Source: Sphingomonas sp. J315
Lineage (GTDB): Bacteria > Pseudomonadota > Alphaproteobacteria > Sphingomonadales > Sphingomonadaceae
NCBI RefSeq assembly: GCF_024666595.1
Contig: NZ_CP088296.1
Span: forward strand, 620,001 to 684,000
Length of the DNA: 64,000 nucleotides
Direction: 5' to 3'
The notes under the pieces were generated by a model. The model did no database searches. It saw nothing but the letters and a program-made list of their open reading frames with translations, and was not told the origin of the DNA. The number at the start of each line of letters is the position of its first letter. The first letter of the stretch is position 1. Positions 1 to 8,841 of the stretch are shown one piece after another. Made by a program: the position numbers and the translations under genes.

Positions 1-554
1 TGGACATTGGCGGCCGCGTCGGCGTCGTCCATCGGCTGGATCAGGAAATGGGTGAAATCCCATCGCTCGATGTCCGCGACATCGGTCCCCGGCTGGGGCC
101 AGACCAGCTTGAGTTCGTCGCCCCGCCGCTGGACCACGTCGCTCCCCGCCTTGGGACTGATGCACACCCAATCGATGCCGGGATTGACGGGCAAGGTCCC
201 GTTGCTCTCGATCGCGATGCGGAAACCGCGCGCGTGCAGCGCATCGACCAGCGCGCTATCGACCTGCAGCATCGGTTCGCCCCCGGTCAGCACGACGAAG
301 CGGCGCTCAGTTCCCTCACCCCAAAACCCGATGACCGCGTCCGCGAGCGCATCGGCATCGGCAAACTTGCCGCCGCCCAGGCCATCGGTACCGACGAACT
401 GCGTGTCACAGAATTTGCAGATCGCGGTCGCCCGGTCCTGCTCCCGTCCCGACCAGAGATTACACCCGGCGAAGCGAACGAACACGGCGCGCGCGCCGGC
501 ATTCACGCCCTCCCCCTGAAGGGTCAGGAACATCTCCTTGACCGCATAGCTCAT
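1..554 (-). CDS. queE: 7-carboxy-7-deazaguanine synthase QueE (partial, C-terminus outside window)
   Basis: Radical SAM enzyme that converts 6-carboxy-tetrahydropterin to 7-carboxy-7-deazaguanine in the preQ0/queosine pathway. Translation from the ATG at 554 starts MSYAVKEMFLTLQGEG and runs in one frame to the window edge without a stop. C31 is followed by the widely spaced CX14CX2C cluster motif (ending ICKFCDTQ) typical of some QueE proteins instead of CX3CX2C. A GGEP motif for SAM binding follows. It lies 10 bases after queC on the same strand, so the two are probably one transcript. Only the C-terminus is missing. Confidence 0.93.
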   Translation of the reverse strand, partial: MSYAVKEMFLTLQGEGVNAGARAVFVRFAGCNLWSGREQDRATAICKFCDTQFVGTDGLGGGKFADADALADAVIGFWGEGTERRFVVLTGGEPMLQVDSALVDALHARGFRIAIESNGTLPVNPGIDWVCISPKAGSDVVQRRGDELKLVWPQPGTDVADIERWDFTHFLIQPMDDADAAANV

Positions 555-564
555 TGCAAATGCC

Positions 565-1251
565 TCAGACGGGGACCGCATAGCGGGTTGGGTCGGGGAT
601 TCCGGCTTCCTCGAACCCCTTGGAGCGAAGTCGGCAACTGTCGCACTCGCCGCAATGCACGCCGCCCGGCGCAGGGTCGTAGCACGACCAGCTGAGCCCT
701 AGATCGAGGCCAAGCTCGGTCCCCTTGCGCACAATGTCCGCCTTGCTCATCATCGCCAGCGGTGCCCGAATGCGGAACGGATTGCCCTCGACCCCGGCCT
801 TGGTGGCCAGTTCGGCGAGCTTCTCGAACCCCTCGATGAACTCCGGACGGCAATCGGGATAGCCCGAGTAATCGAGCGCGTTGACGCCGATATACAGGTC
901 GCGCGCGCCAATCGCCTCCGCCCACCCAAGGGCGAGGCTGAGGAAGATGGTGTTGCGCGCGGGGACATAGGTCACCGGAATGTCTGTCCCGACGCCGCCT
1001 TTGGGGACAGCGATATCGGCGGTCAGCGCCGATCCGCCAAACAACGACAGGTCGAGCGGGAGGACGATGTGCCGCTCGGCACCGACATCGTTGGCGATTC
1101 GCCGCGCGGCGGCCAACTCGACCTGATGGCGCTGGTTATAGTCGATCGACAGGGCAAGGATGCGGTGCCCGTCGGCACGCGCGCACGCGGCCGAGACATA
1201 GGAATCGAGTCCGCCCGATACGAGCGCGACGGCATAGCTGGATTGGCTCAT
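565..1251 (-). CDS. queC: 7-cyano-7-deazaguanine synthase QueC
   Basis: ATP-dependent enzyme that turns 7-carboxy-7-deazaguanine into preQ0, the step after QueE. The N-terminus has the PP-loop ATP pyrophosphatase motif SGGLDS, and the C-terminus has the Cys cluster [10 protein letters not shown] that binds zinc in this family. I chose the ATG at 1251 ([14 protein letters not shown]) because homologues begin just before the PP-loop; an in-frame ATG at 1287 would add 12 unconserved residues. The protein is about 228 residues, normal for the family. It is followed by queE 10 bases downstream. Confidence 0.95.
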   Translation of the reverse strand: MSQSSYAVALVSGGLDSYVSAACARADGHRILALSIDYNQRHQVELAAARRIANDVGAERHIVLPLDLSLFGGSALTADIAVPKGGVGTDIPVTYVPARNTIFLSLALGWAEAIGARDLYIGVNALDYSGYPDCRPEFIEGFEKLAELATKAGVEGNPFRIRAPLAMMSKADIVRKGTELGLDLGLSWSCYDPAPGGVHCGECDSCRLRSKGFEEAGIPDPTRYAVPV

Positions 1252-1305
1252 TCCCGTCTCGCTAGCCCCTTTGCCGCAACGCGGCAAGAAAGGGCGGCAC
1301 GAGGA

Positions 1306-1707
1306 CTAGCGGCACGCGCCCGTGCGGCGACCTTCATATTCGAAGGAGAAAGGCAGGCCACGGCTGATCCCCTGGCTTTCGATGCGAACCAGCCGCGGCG
1401 TTTCCACCACGACGCGGGTCGCGCCATTGCCGACGCCGGGGCAGCTATAGGTAATCCGACCACCGAGCGACCCGTCCTCGACAACGAAGCGCGTGCACGC
1501 CGCACCGCGATGTTGCAGTTGGAGCAGAAGTTGAGGATCGGTAATGCAGATCGACCGGGTGGTGCCGTCCGGCGCACGCAACGTCCACTCGCCCCGCTCG
1601 ATCCCGGCGAGCGCGGTCAGGCCATTATCAGCACGACCGGCAGCGCTGCCTGCGGCAAGGGGGGCCAGCAGCGCAGCTGCGATCAACAGGGGGCGAAGCA
1701 TCAACAT
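1306..1707 (-). CDS. Small secreted protein of unknown function
   Basis: A 133-residue protein with a clear signal peptide (MLMLRPLLIAAALLAPLAAG, cleavage near residue 24), so it is exported. The mature part has four cysteines (ICITD, AACTR, YSCPG and the C-terminal ACR) that could form two disulfides, and no motif I can assign. It vaguely resembles small DUF3617-like periplasmic proteins of sphingomonads, but I cannot confirm this. The ATG at 1707 follows an AAGGAG ribosome site by 7 bases. It sits alone between hslO and queC on the same strand. Confidence 0.7.
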   Translation of the reverse strand: MLMLRPLLIAAALLAPLAAGSAAGRADNGLTALAGIERGEWTLRAPDGTTRSICITDPQLLLQLQHRGAACTRFVVEDGSLGGRITYSCPGVGNGATRVVVETPRLVRIESQGISRGLPFSFEYEGRRTGACR

Positions 1708-1757
1708 TTCATCGCTCCTTTACCACGTTTCACCTGTCTATTCGCTGACGAAATCGG

Positions 1758-2648
1758 TCAGGCGAAACTGTCGAGCGCGATCGGGAACTTCTTCGCGCAG
1801 AATGCGCAATCGACGGTGATGAAGCCATCCTCGGCCATCTCGGCGCGATCCGCTTCGGGGAACTTCGCCAGCACCGATCCGATATAGTCGGGGTCGCAGC
1901 GGCATCCGCGGACGAGATCGCCGCCGGTCTGCACACGTACCTCATCCTCGTTGAACAGCCGCCAAAGCAACGTTTCGAGTGGAGTCGCCGCGTCGGCCAG
2001 TTCATCGTTGCTGACGGTGCTGCCCAGCGCCTCGACATGTTCCCATTCGGGATGGACGTCGCGCGCATGGAGCCGCTCGCCACCCTCCTCGCCTTCGGGC
2101 AAATGCTGGAGGAACAGGCCGCCGCCGATGCAATTGCCCGCAGCGTCGCGGCCAACACCCAGCCGGACCAGGCTCGGGATCTGCTCCGACTGGTCGAAAT
2201 AATTCTCCGCTGCTTCGGCCAGCGATCCGCCGTCGAGCGGAACGATGCCCTGATAGCGTTCGCCGGTGGTCGCCTGGTCGAAGGTGATTGCCAGATAGCC
2301 CTTGTGGAACAGCGCATAGAGCGACGGGCTGGAACCCAGTTCGGCCAGTCGCTCGGCATCGAACTGGGCATAGCCACGCAACTCGCCGCCCTTGTAGTCG
2401 CATACCATCAGGCTGACGATCCCGCCCTGCGCCTGCGCCTGCAATGTCAGCTGCCCGCCCGCATCCTTGAGCGTCGAGCCAAGCAATGCGGTCAGCGTCA
2501 GCGCCTCCGCCAGCAGCCGCTCGATCGGCGCGGGATAGGCGTGCGCGGCGAGGATCTCGCCCAGCACCGGTCCCAGCCTCGCGATCCGCCCGCGCGCATG
2601 GCGCTGGGGAATCGTGAAGTTGAGCGTGCGGTCGAGGTCGGTGGTCAT
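1758..2648 (-). CDS. hslO: Redox-regulated chaperone Hsp33
   Basis: Cytoplasmic holdase chaperone activated by oxidation of a zinc-bound cysteine centre. The C-terminal end carries the hallmark CXC (CRCDPD) and CXXC (CAFC) pairs about 30 residues apart; the N-terminal domain (TLTALLGSTLKD, GELRGYAQ) matches the family. I use the ATG at 2648 (MTTDLDRTLNF), because the longer reading frame to 2687 runs into a REP-like repeat that is not part of the gene. Length is 296 residues, as expected for the family. The REP separates it from argF upstream. Confidence 0.95.
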   Translation of the reverse strand: MTTDLDRTLNFTIPQRHARGRIARLGPVLGEILAAHAYPAPIERLLAEALTLTALLGSTLKDAGGQLTLQAQAQGGIVSLMVCDYKGGELRGYAQFDAERLAELGSSPSLYALFHKGYLAITFDQATTGERYQGIVPLDGGSLAEAAENYFDQSEQIPSLVRLGVGRDAAGNCIGGGLFLQHLPEGEEGGERLHARDVHPEWEHVEALGSTVSNDELADAATPLETLLWRLFNEDEVRVQTGGDLVRGCRCDPDYIGSVLAKFPEADRAEMAEDGFITVDCAFCAKKFPIALDSFA

Positions 2649-2660
2649 CAATTTTTCCTT

Positions 2661-2769
2661 CGTCATCCCGCGAAAGCGGGGACCCATCTCGTGTCCGGGT
2701 CACGCACGATACAGCTGCTGGACGGGCGGTAAGCGCAGGAGATGGGCCCCCGCACGCGCGGGGGTGACG
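2661..2769. repeat. REP-like inverted repeat (type 1)
   Basis: Imperfect long inverted repeat: the left arm begins CGTCATCCCGCGAAAGCGGG and the right arm ends GCGGGGGTGACG, with CCCATCTC/GAGATGGG inside the arms. It fills the hslO-argF gap and has the general form of the CGTCATCCC...GGGTGACG elements dispersed in sphingomonad genomes. Possibly a transcript-stabilising or terminating structure. Confidence 0.8.
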
Positions 2770-2801
2770 GCTAATTGGGGAGCGACGCCTTGCGCGTCAA
2801 C

Positions 2802-3725
2802 TCACCCGATTTGCCCGAAGCACCAGCGCAGCACTGCCTTTTGCCCATGCAGGCGGTTTTCCGCCTCGGGCCAGATCAGCGATTGCGGGCCGTCGATCAC
2901 CTCCGGCGTGACCTCCTCGCCGCGATGCGCGGGGAGGCAGTGGAGGAATTTCGCGTCGGGCTTGGCCTTGGCCATCAGCGCCGCATCGACCTGATAGGGG
3001 GCGAGCGCGGCGAGCTTTGCCTCGGCATGCAGCTGGCCCATCGAGATCCAGGTGTCGGTGACGATCACGTCCGCGCCCGCCACCGCCTCGGCGGGATCGT
3101 TGACGCAGGTCGCACGCCCCTTGCCCAGCGCCATCGCCGCGTCGGGGAGCGAGAAGCTCTGCGGGCAGGCGGCGACCACGTCGAACTGCATCAGCCCCGC
3201 CGCCTCGACGATCGAGGCGAGGACATTGTTGCCGTCGCCGAGCCACGCGACCTTGAGGCCGGGCAGCGCCTTGCCGCTCTCCAGGATCGTCTGCAGATCG
3301 GCGACGATCTGGCACGGATGGCTATCGTCGGTCAGGCCGTTGATCACCGGGACGGTGGCGTATTCGGCCATTTCGAGCAGCTTGGCGTGATCGTCGGTGC
3401 GCACCATGATCGCGTCGCAATAGCCCGACAGGACGCGCGCCGTATCCGCCACGGTCTCGCCGCGCCCGAGCTGGCTGGTCGCTGCGTCCAGCACGATCGC
3501 GCTGCCACCGAGCTGACGGATCGCCATCTCGAAGCTCACGCGGGTGCGGGTGGAATTCTTCTCGAACACCATCGCAAGGGTGTGGCCAGCGAGCGGCGCG
3601 TCGGCATCAACGCGCCCCTTGGGCCAGCCCGCGCGCGCCGCCTTGCGGTCGATCGCGTCGGCAAGGATCGCGGCGAGGCCGTCAGGGCCAGCGTCGCTCA
3701 ACGACAGGAAATTGCGATAGGCCAT
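2802..3725 (-). CDS. argF: Ornithine carbamoyltransferase
   Basis: Condenses ornithine and carbamoyl phosphate to citrulline in arginine biosynthesis. Diagnostic motifs are all present: the carbamoyl phosphate loop STRTR, HPCQ in the middle, and the ornithine-binding [11 protein letters not shown] near the end. 307 residues is the normal size. The ATG at 3725 directly abuts the stop codon of argD (no spacer), so translation is probably coupled and the two genes form one arginine operon driven from the promoter upstream of argD. Confidence 0.97.
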   Translation of the reverse strand: MAYRNFLSLSDAGPDGLAAILADAIDRKAARAGWPKGRVDADAPLAGHTLAMVFEKNSTRTRVSFEMAIRQLGGSAIVLDAATSQLGRGETVADTARVLSGYCDAIMVRTDDHAKLLEMAEYATVPVINGLTDDSHPCQIVADLQTILESGKALPGLKVAWLGDGNNVLASIVEAAGLMQFDVVAACPQSFSLPDAAMALGKGRATCVNDPAEAVAGADVIVTDTWISMGQLHAEAKLAALAPYQVDAALMAKAKPDAKFLHCLPAHRGEEVTPEVIDGPQSLIWPEAENRLHGQKAVLRWCFGQIG

Positions 3726-4919
3726 CTATGCCGCCGGCACCGCATAGCTGCGCGCGCCCGCACTCAGCTTTTCGATGCACTCGGCGACATGGCTTTCGTC
3801 GATCACCAGCGGCGGCAGCACGCGGAACACATTCTCGCCCGCCGCCACGGTCAACAGCCCGTGATGGTCGCGCAGATGCGCCACGAAGTCGCGGCTGACC
3901 GCCGGCTCCTTCATCTTGATGCCCAGCATCAGCCCCTTGCCGCGGATTTCCTCGAACAGATGATCGTGGTTGGGGATTAACTGCTCGAACGCCGCGCGCA
4001 GGCGATCCCCCATCGCGGTGACGTGATCGAGGAAGCCGGGCTCCTGCATCACGTCGAGCACCGCCTGCCCCGCCGCCATCGCCAGCGGGTTGCCGCCATA
4101 GGTCGATCCGTGCGTGCCCGCGACCATGCCCTTCGCCGCTTCCTCAGTGGCGAGGCAGGCACCGAGCGGGAAGCCGTTCCCGATCCCCTTGGCGACGGTC
4201 ATGATGTCGGGGGTGATGCCGTAATGCTCGTAGGCCCACATCTTGCCGGTGCGGCCGTAACCGCACTGGATTTCGTCGAGGATCAGCAGCAGGCCGTGTT
4301 CGTCGCACGCCTTGCGCAGCCCCTGGATGAATTCGGTCGTGCCGGCGGTCATCCCGCCCTCGCCCTGCACCGTCTCCACGAGGAAACCCGCCGTCTCATC
4401 GTCGATCGCGGCAAGCGCGCCGTCGAGATCGTTGAACTTCACATAGTCGAAGCCGGGGAGCAGCGGCTCGAACCCGTCGCGCATCTTTGCCTGATCGGTG
4501 GCCGAAATCGCGCCGATCGAACGACCGTGGAAGGCATTCTTGAACGTGATCAGCTTGTGCCGCTGCGGGTTGCCGGTGATGTAATGATAGCGGCGCGCGG
4601 TCTTGATCGCGCACTCGATCGCCTCGACGCCGGAGTTGGTGAAGAACACCGTGTCGGCGAAGCTCGCATCGACCAGCCGCTGCGCCAGTGCCTCACCCTG
4701 CGGCGAGCCGTAGAGGTTGCTGACGTGCATCAGCGTAGCGACCTGATCCTGCACCGCCTTAGTAAAGGACGGGTGGCCGTGACCCAGCGCGTTGACCGCA
4801 ATGCCCGCCGCGAAATCGAGATAGCGCTCGCCACGCTCGCCGATGAGGTAGCACCCCTCGCCTCGCACCGGACGCACATCGCACCGTGGGTAAACGGGCA
4901 TGAGCGGGGTGATCGACAC
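3726..4919 (-). CDS. argD: Acetylornithine aminotransferase
   Basis: PLP enzyme of arginine (and possibly lysine) biosynthesis that transaminates N-acetylglutamate semialdehyde. Class III aminotransferase features include ILDEIQCGYGRTG before the Schiff-base lysine in TVAKGIGNG. I chose GTG at 4919 (VSITPLMPVYPRCDV): a strong GGAAGGAGG site ends 6 bases before it, and homologues begin here. The frame stays open upstream to 5105, but that part covers the promoter and leader hairpin. 397 residues, matching the family. First gene of the argD-argF operon. Confidence 0.96.
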   Translation of the reverse strand: MSITPLMPVYPRCDVRPVRGEGCYLIGERGERYLDFAAGIAVNALGHGHPSFTKAVQDQVATLMHVSNLYGSPQGEALAQRLVDASFADTVFFTNSGVEAIECAIKTARRYHYITGNPQRHKLITFKNAFHGRSIGAISATDQAKMRDGFEPLLPGFDYVKFNDLDGALAAIDDETAGFLVETVQGEGGMTAGTTEFIQGLRKACDEHGLLLILDEIQCGYGRTGKMWAYEHYGITPDIMTVAKGIGNGFPLGACLATEEAAKGMVAGTHGSTYGGNPLAMAAGQAVLDVMQEPGFLDHVTAMGDRLRAAFEQLIPNHDHLFEEIRGKGLMLGIKMKEPAVSRDFVAHLRDHHGLLTVAAGENVFRVLPPLVIDESHVAECIEKLSAGARSYAVPAA

Positions 4920-4934
4920 GGGCAGCCTCCTTCC

Positions 4935-4966
4935 AACAGAAAAGGGCGGCCCATTGCGAACCGCCC
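4935..4966 (-). terminator. Terminator-like hairpin in the argD leader
   Basis: Read on the minus strand, GGGCGG (4966-4961) pairs with CCGCCC (4949-4944) across an 11-base loop and is followed by TTTTCTGTT, immediately before the argD ribosome site (4934-4926). Nothing is transcribed into it from upstream on this strand, since the next gene is divergent. It may be an attenuator or a 5'-end stabilising hairpin of the argDF transcript. Confidence 0.5.
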
Positions 4967-5003
4967 GGAGCGAGACCCTAAGATGTCGCTCCAAAGGCGT
5001 CAA
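4967..5003 (-). promoter_or_regulatory. Probable argD promoter with overlapping inverted repeat
   Basis: Minus-strand TTGACG (5003-4998) and TAGGGT (4980-4975) are separated by 17 bases, a good -35/-10 pair. A perfect 7-bp inverted repeat, GGAGCGA and TCGCTCC (4992-4986 and 4973-4967), flanks the -10 box and could be an operator. Transcription would start just before the leader hairpin. Inference from pattern only. Confidence 0.5.
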
Positions 5004-5186
5004 TAATCCGGGGCCGAAACGAATCGACGCTAGGGAAACTGCAAGGGTGGCAAAATCCGCGTAACCGCTTAAGCTGCGCGGGTCGCGGCGGAGTCTGGAG
5101 TCCAACCCGACCCGTCAGGTCGCGGCGACCTGTGCCGGGGTGCCAGGTTAGATCTCGGTGCCCGGCGCGGGATTGACGAGACGAAG

Positions 5187-7160
5187 ATGGCCATGCTTGC
5201 GTTAAAGGGAGCCGAAATACGCGGTCGCGGGCCGATCACGCTTTCGGTCGCGTTCGCCGCAGCGGCCGCTCTGATGCCACTTGTGGTGCTCTCGGGATGG
5301 CAGTTCGACGTCCCGGTTCTGCGCGGGCTGGGGGCGGCGCGCTATCCGATCCTGCCGGGGACGGCGCTGGTTTTCCTGCTGATGTCGATGGCGGCGGTAC
5401 TGCACGCAATCGGATATCGCTGCGCGTCGCGGCTGATCCTGTTGCTTCCGGCTACCTATCTCGGCATTGTCCTGATCCAGCATCTTACTGACATCGATAT
5501 CGGAATATCCCGGCTGATCTTCGCCGAGAAGCTCGAACTTGCTCCGCTGCGCGGGCGCCGGATCATCCCGCTCGGCCCGCTGGTGGTACTCGGTTTGTTG
5601 GTCACGGCCCTGTTTCTGCTGGGCGCTCGGCGGCGCGAAACGCGCTGGTGGGCGGGTCCGGCAGCGAGCATTGCGCTCGCAGGGATGCTGCTGCTGCTCA
5701 CCTTCACCCTTGGCGGGCAGGTTTCGGCCAATATCCGCTTCTTTGGCGTGACGATCGCGTCGAGCGCGCCAATCATTCTGTTGTGCGCATCGATTCTGAC
5801 CGCCGCAGACCTGCCGCGCGACGTCGCTACGTCCCCGGTCTCGCCATGGAATACGCTCCAGCGGATTCAGCCGGTCATCATCGTCGCGGCGGTGCTCCCG
5901 GCGCTGATCTTGGTCTGGATCCGTGGCGAGACCACACAGGGACAGGCCGAACTCTATTTTCTGATCGCGATGGCCAACCTCGTCGTGCTCGCAGCGCTAC
6001 TCGCCTATGTGACCCACCGCGCCAACGTACAGAACCGTATGCTGGCCGGGGGAGAAGCCAAGCTCCACTCGATCCTCGGCACCGCGCCCGATGCGCTGAT
6101 CGTCACTGGCGATGATCTGGTGATCCGTACCTACAGCGCCTCGACCCCCCTGATGTGGCGGTGCGGTGATATGGAACTGACCGGCAAGTCACTCCACAGC
6201 CTGTTGGAAGCGCCGATCGACACGTTCGACAGCCTGGTGCGCACCCCGAGTGGCACGCGCGGCGGCGCGATCATTACCACCGGTCAGCGCTGCGACGACA
6301 CGACCTTCCCCGCTGAGCTGCGGCTTGGCATCGCCGAGCAGGAAGGTGAACGGGTATGCGTCGCATTCGTCCGCGACCTGACCGATCGCATGGCGATGGA
6401 GGATCAGCTCAACGGCCTCAATTTCCAGCTGATGCACCTGTCGCGGCAGAACGCGATGGGCGAACTGGCCGGCGACATCGCACATGAAATCAACCAGCCG
6501 CTGACCGCCGCGACCAATTATGCCTCAACCGCCGCCTATGTGCTGGACCAGCGCGGCGACGCCGACAAGGCCCGCGACTATCTCAAGGAAATCAGCGCCC
6601 AGCTCCTGCGCGCGGGGGGAATTATCAGCCGGCTGCGCGCCTTTCTCGCCAATCGTGAAATCGAGCTGCGCCGCGAGTCGCTGGACGTCGTGGTAAAGGA
6701 CGCGGTGAATCTGGTACGCATTGGATCGCGGCGGATGCGGGGTCAGGTAAAGGTGGACATCCCGTTCGACACACCCCCAGTCTATGTCGACCGCATCCAG
6801 ATTCAGCAGGTGATGGTCAATCTGCTCCGCAATTCGTTCGAGGCATGCGAAGAGGCCGGGCGCGAGGCGCGGATTGACATTGTCGCGCGCCGATCGGGCG
6901 ACCACCTGGTCGAGATCGAAGTATCCGACAATGGTGCCGGTCTGCCCGAGGGATTCGCCGAACGGCTGGGCCAGCGTTTCTCCTCGACCAAGGGCGAAAC
7001 CGGGCTCGGCATCGGCCTCAACATCTCAAAACGAATCGTCGAGGCGCATGGCGGCACGCTGGTCGCCGAAAGTCTCCAGCCGCATGGTGCCGCCTTCCGC
7101 TTCACCGTCCCTGCGCTGGGCGACGCAGCGCAGATGGAAAGCGCCGCCGCTAGCTCTTGA
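5187..7160 (+). CDS. Membrane-bound PAS histidine kinase, FixL-like, orphan
   Basis: 657-residue sensor kinase. The first 280 residues hold about eight hydrophobic segments, followed by a PAS region (about 290-395) and the kinase core. H433 in AHEINQPLTAA is the phosphorylated histidine; NLLRNSFEA (N box), DNGAGL (G1) and GETGLGIGLNISK (G2) form the ATPase domain, in the style of FixL/DctB kinases. No response regulator is adjacent: argD is divergent and the next gene is a convergent ABC permease overlapping by 11 bases. The signal cannot be told from sequence; homologues often pair with FixJ-type LuxR regulators. Confidence 0.88.
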   Translation: MAMLALKGAEIRGRGPITLSVAFAAAAALMPLVVLSGWQFDVPVLRGLGAARYPILPGTALVFLLMSMAAVLHAIGYRCASRLILLLPATYLGIVLIQHLTDIDIGISRLIFAEKLELAPLRGRRIIPLGPLVVLGLLVTALFLLGARRRETRWWAGPAASIALAGMLLLLTFTLGGQVSANIRFFGVTIASSAPIILLCASILTAADLPRDVATSPVSPWNTLQRIQPVIIVAAVLPALILVWIRGETTQGQAELYFLIAMANLVVLAALLAYVTHRANVQNRMLAGGEAKLHSILGTAPDALIVTGDDLVIRTYSASTPLMWRCGDMELTGKSLHSLLEAPIDTFDSLVRTPSGTRGGAIITTGQRCDDTTFPAELRLGIAEQEGERVCVAFVRDLTDRMAMEDQLNGLNFQLMHLSRQNAMGELAGDIAHEINQPLTAATNYASTAAYVLDQRGDADKARDYLKEISAQLLRAGGIISRLRAFLANREIELRRESLDVVVKDAVNLVRIGSRRMRGQVKVDIPFDTPPVYVDRIQIQQVMVNLLRNSFEACEEAGREARIDIVARRSGDHLVEIEVSDNGAGLPEGFAERLGQRFSSTKGETGLGIGLNISKRIVEAHGGTLVAESLQPHGAAFRFTVPALGDAAQMESAAASS

Positions 7161-7995
7161 TCTTCCAGCCCGAGCGCAACAGCGCATAGCAGGCGAGCGC
7201 CAGCGCGACGTCGAGCGCGAGGATTACCGCGCTCCCGACCAGGATTGGCGAATCGGCGACGCCCAGGAACCCGTAACGAAAACCCGAGATGATGTAGAAA
7301 AAGGGGTTGGCGTGACTGATCGCCTGAAACAGCGGTGACAGGCGATCGACTGAATAAAAGGTCCCCGACAGCAGGGCGAGCGGCGCGACCACGAAGTTGG
7401 TGACCGCAGCGGCATGGTCGAACTTCTCCGCCCAGATCGAGGTGAGCACCCCCATCAGCGCAAGGAACAAGGAGCCGAGCAGACCGAACCACAGGATCGC
7501 CCAAAAATGCACCGGGGTAACGGTGACCCCGGGCCACAGCGCCATCGCCAGCCACACTGCCGCACCGACGCAGAAGGCGCGGGTGACGGCTCCACCGCAC
7601 AGCGCCGCGAGCAGTTCGCCGGTCGACAGCGGCGGCATCAGATAATCGACGATCGTCCCCTGAATCTTGCCGACCAGCAGCGAAAAGCTGGCGTTGGCGA
7701 AGGCGTTCTGGAGCATTCCCATGACGATCAGGCCGGGCGCGAGAAAGTTGGCAAAGGGAACCGCGGTGCCACCGAGCGTCACCGTGCGCCCGCCTCCGCC
7801 CAAAGCGACCGTGAAAACCACCAGAAATAACAACGTCGTGACTGCCGGTGCCCATACCGTCTGGAGCTGCACCTTGAAGAAACGGCGCACCTCCTTCACA
7901 TAGAGGGTCCACAGCCCGCCCCAATTCACGTTACGGATTACCGGAACGCCGGGGCCGGCGATCATGCTTTCGGGCGGCGGGGACTGGTCGGTCAT
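7150..7995 (-). CDS. ABC-2 type transporter permease
   Basis: Integral membrane permease of about 281 residues with six predicted helices (for example WAPAVTTLLFLVVFTVAL and PLALLSGTFYSVDRL), the ABC-2 family that exports drugs, lipids or polysaccharides, close in shape to YadH-type permeases. I start at ATG 7995 (MTDQSPPPES) because the longer frame to 8181 overlaps gcrA. No ATPase gene lies beside it in this window, so its partner must be encoded elsewhere. Its 3' end overlaps the kinase gene by 11 bases; its 5' end is divergent from gcrA. Confidence 0.87.
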   Translation of the reverse strand: MTDQSPPPESMIAGPGVPVIRNVNWGGLWTLYVKEVRRFFKVQLQTVWAPAVTTLLFLVVFTVALGGGGRTVTLGGTAVPFANFLAPGLIVMGMLQNAFANASFSLLVGKIQGTIVDYLMPPLSTGELLAALCGGAVTRAFCVGAAVWLAMALWPGVTVTPVHFWAILWFGLLGSLFLALMGVLTSIWAEKFDHAAAVTNFVVAPLALLSGTFYSVDRLSPLFQAISHANPFFYIISGFRYGFLGVADSPILVGSAVILALDVALALACYALLRSGWKIKS

Positions 7996-8039
7996 GCAAA
8001 GGCCGGTTAATCGCTGACGCCAAACCCGGCAACGGGATT

Positions 8040-8044
8040 GATTC
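8040..8044. promoter_or_regulatory. GANTC (CcrM) site upstream of gcrA
   Basis: GATTC lies 15 bases before the gcrA start codon. In Caulobacter and relatives GANTC is methylated by CcrM, and GcrA acts at promoters carrying such sites. A role here is inferred. Confidence 0.4.
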
Positions 8045-8058
8045 TTTAGGGACGACAA

Positions 8059-8745
8059 ATGAGCTGGACCGACGAACGGATCGAGACGCTGCGCAAGATG
8101 TGGGACAGCGGACTGACCGCGACCCAGATTGCCGAGGAACTCGGCGGAGTGAGCCGCAATGCCGTGATCGGCAAGGCGCATCGCCTGGGCCTCGCCTCGC
8201 GCCCGTCGCCGGTGAAGGCGAATGCGACCGAGGCGAAGCCCACACCCGCGTCAGCTGCGCCGCCCGCGCCCAAGCCTGCTCCGGCAGCCCCCGCGCCACG
8301 CGCCGCCGTACCGGCGGCCGCTGCGCCTACACCCGCGCCCGCGCCGGTTGTCGATGATGCGGACGAGGACGAGGACGACACTCCGGCCCCTGCAGCCGTG
8401 CGCGAAGGCCCGGTGCTGCGCTCGGTCGGCCCCGGCGGCTTCATCCGCCAGAATCCCGGCGAACAGGCCCCGCCGATCGCCCCGGCCCCGCCGCGCCGCC
8501 TGGTTCCGGCCAAGCCGAGCAAGGAGATCGAGGGAAAGACCAGCCTGCTCGATCTCAACGACCGCATCTGTAAATGGCCGCTGGGTCATCCGGGTGAGCC
8601 AGATTTCCATTTCTGTGGCGAGAAGGTGAACCCCGGCTTCCCTTATTGCGTCGATCACTGCGGCCACGCCTATCAGGCGCAGCTTCCGCGCCGTGATCGC
8701 CGTCCGCCGCCGCCTTTGCCCTATGGCGGCCCACGCGTCCGGTAG
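8059..8745 (+). CDS. gcrA: GcrA cell cycle regulator
   Basis: Alphaproteobacterial transcription factor that binds RNA polymerase sigma70 and CcrM-methylated promoters. The N-terminal 45 residues (MSWTDERIETLRKMWDSG, then SRNAVIGKAHRLGL) are the GcrA DNA-binding helices. A long Ala/Pro linker with an acidic stretch (DDADEDEDD) follows, and the C-terminus has the conserved Cys/His segment CKWPLGHPGEPDFHFCG and YCVDHCGHAYQ. The 228-residue length reflects an expanded linker. Divergent from the ABC permease; a GANTC site lies 15 bases upstream. Confidence 0.95.
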   Translation: MSWTDERIETLRKMWDSGLTATQIAEELGGVSRNAVIGKAHRLGLASRPSPVKANATEAKPTPASAAPPAPKPAPAAPAPRAAVPAAAAPTPAPAPVVDDADEDEDDTPAPAAVREGPVLRSVGPGGFIRQNPGEQAPPIAPAPPRRLVPAKPSKEIEGKTSLLDLNDRICKWPLGHPGEPDFHFCGEKVNPGFPYCVDHCGHAYQAQLPRRDRRPPPPLPYGGPRVR

Positions 8746-8841
8746 ACCCAGCGTTTCTGCTAACCGGAACGGGTAGCTTGCGGGCAATCCCGGCCCGGAT
8801 GGTCAAGACTCACTTAACCATATCGGCAGTAGTACCGGCGC

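Noticed and set aside
2775..3980. 401-residue plus-strand frame opposite argF
   Set aside because: Antisense shadow of argF and the end of argD.
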